Source: Myxococcales bacterium
GTDB taxonomy: Bacteria > Myxococcota > Bradymonadia > UBA7976 > UBA1532
NCBI GenBank assembly: GCA_020430675.1
Contig: JAGQJJ010000274.1
Location: 1 to 6,050 of the forward strand
Reading direction: 5' to 3'
DNA length: 6,050 bases
Shown here piece after piece: positions 5,563-6,050 of the stretch. Every line of letters begins with the position of its first letter. Within the stretch, counting starts at the first letter, position 1. Made by a program: the position numbers and the translations under genes. Under the pieces are notes generated by a model. It was not told where the DNA came from, did not search any database, and was given only the letters and a program-made list of their open reading frames with translations.

Positions 5563-6050
5563 CGGCCGAGCGTCCCATCGACACCGACACCCTCATCATC
5601 GGCGCCGGCCCCGCCGGCCTCGCGGTGGGCGGATGTCTGCGCAAGGCAGGCGTGCCGTTCGAGATGATCGACGGCGCCGAAACCATCGGCTCGAGCTGGC
5701 GCCGGCATTATGACCGCCTGCACCTGCACACCGAGCGGCGCTGGTCTTCCCTGCCCCACCACCGCATGCCCGCCGACTGGCCGAAGTATGTGCCGCGGGC
5801 GAAGGTCGTCGAGTACCTCGAAAGCTACGCCGAGACCTTCTCGCTGCGACCGCGGCTTGGCGAGTGGGTGACCCGCGCCGAGCCGCGGGCCGGCGCGTGG
5901 CGGGTGACGACCGCCAGCGGCGAGCACCGCGCAAAGCGGCTGGTCATCGCCACCAGCTACAACCACACGCCGAACCGCCCGAGCTGGCCCGGCATGGAGA
6001 CCTTCGGCGGTCCCATCGTGCACACCAGCGAGTACAAGAACGGCGCGCCG
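5559..6050 (+). CDS. Flavin-dependent monooxygenase-like protein (FMO/YUCCA-type), N-terminal part
   Basis: The first 164 codons are visible and the gene continues past the right edge. TTG 5559 is the only plausible start: an in-frame TGA lies directly before it (5556-5558), the FAD motif begins 14 residues later, and a strong SD precedes it. TTG overlaps the upstream TGA in a TTGA quartet, indicating translational coupling. TLIIGAGPAGLAVGG (11-25) is the Rossmann FAD-binding loop GxGxxG, with D38 near the end of the second strand. IGSSWRRHYDRLHLHTERRW (43-62) matches the conserved GxxW...YdxLxLhT region of flavin-containing monooxygenases. PKYVPRAKVVEYLESYA and LVIATSYNHTPNRPSWPG (128-145), then HTSEY (155-159), match the second half of the FAD domain. 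The NADPH-binding GxGxxG expected next lies outside the window. Such enzymes use NADPH and O2 to oxygenate small N-, S- or carbonyl compounds; the substrate here cannot be told. A related NAD(P)-binding oxidoreductase without monooxygenase activity remains possible. Confidence 0.88.
   Translation, partial: MTAERPIDTDTLIIGAGPAGLAVGGCLRKAGVPFEMIDGAETIGSSWRRHYDRLHLHTERRWSSLPHHRMPADWPKYVPRAKVVEYLESYAETFSLRPRLGEWVTRAEPRAGAWRVTTASGEHRAKRLVIATSYNHTPNRPSWPGMETFGGPIVHTSEYKNGAP

Noticed and set aside
5319..6023. Minus-strand open frame across the end of the membrane-protein gene and the flavoprotein gene
   Set aside because: Overlaps two supported plus-strand genes and has no recognisable motif.
1..6050. 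CRISPR array, mobile element, tRNA or defence system
   Set aside because: No regularly spaced identical repeats, transposase or integrase motifs, tRNA-like cloverleaf, or known defence domains were seen; the VWA domain alone does not indicate a defence system.

Overview
The window is G+C-rich chromosomal DNA (about two thirds or more G+C, judged by eye) from a bacterium most like the Myxococcota/Bradymonadota group of former Deltaproteobacteria. That placement is inference. It rests on a secreted VWA protein with MopE-type Cys/Asp repeats, a lipoprotein with an Asp-rich linker after the lipid Cys, a type II glutamine synthetase, and a 'CLKGC' membrane protein. I see no transposase, integrase, phage gene, tRNA, rRNA or CRISPR array. 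Base composition and codon use look even throughout.

Left part (1-2742): two divergently transcribed envelope genes share a 109-bp gap. On the minus strand is an exported von Willebrand factor A protein with four 'CDGxDNDCDGxxDE' repeats, running off the left edge. On the plus strand is a lipoprotein whose C-terminal part has seven repeats of about 51 residues, best read as a seven-bladed beta-propeller.

Middle (2747-4694): four bases after the lipoprotein, with its ribosome binding site inside the lipoprotein gene's end, lies an isoaspartyl peptidase/plant-type L-asparaginase with its full catalytic set. It converges tail to tail on a type II glutamine synthetase (minus strand). The two stop codons are separated by 16 bases that hold a GC-rich palindrome. 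One enzyme releases aspartate or ammonia from Asn and isoAsp peptides and the other assimilates ammonia, so the pair is metabolically coherent although not co-transcribed.

Right part (4695-6050): a 181-bp divergent control region has a recognisable promoter-like pair for each direction and a 9-bp direct repeat. It drives glnII leftward and, rightward, an operon of an unknown single-pass membrane protein and a flavin-dependent monooxygenase-like protein. The latter starts at a TTG overlapping the previous stop codon and runs off the right edge.

Three of the six genes appear to start at non-ATG codons (GTG, GTG, TTG). I did not find a clearly new multi-gene system. The least explained items are the lipoprotein/isoaspartyl-peptidase pair, the propeller lipoprotein with one Cys at each end, and the unknown membrane protein paired with the flavoprotein.
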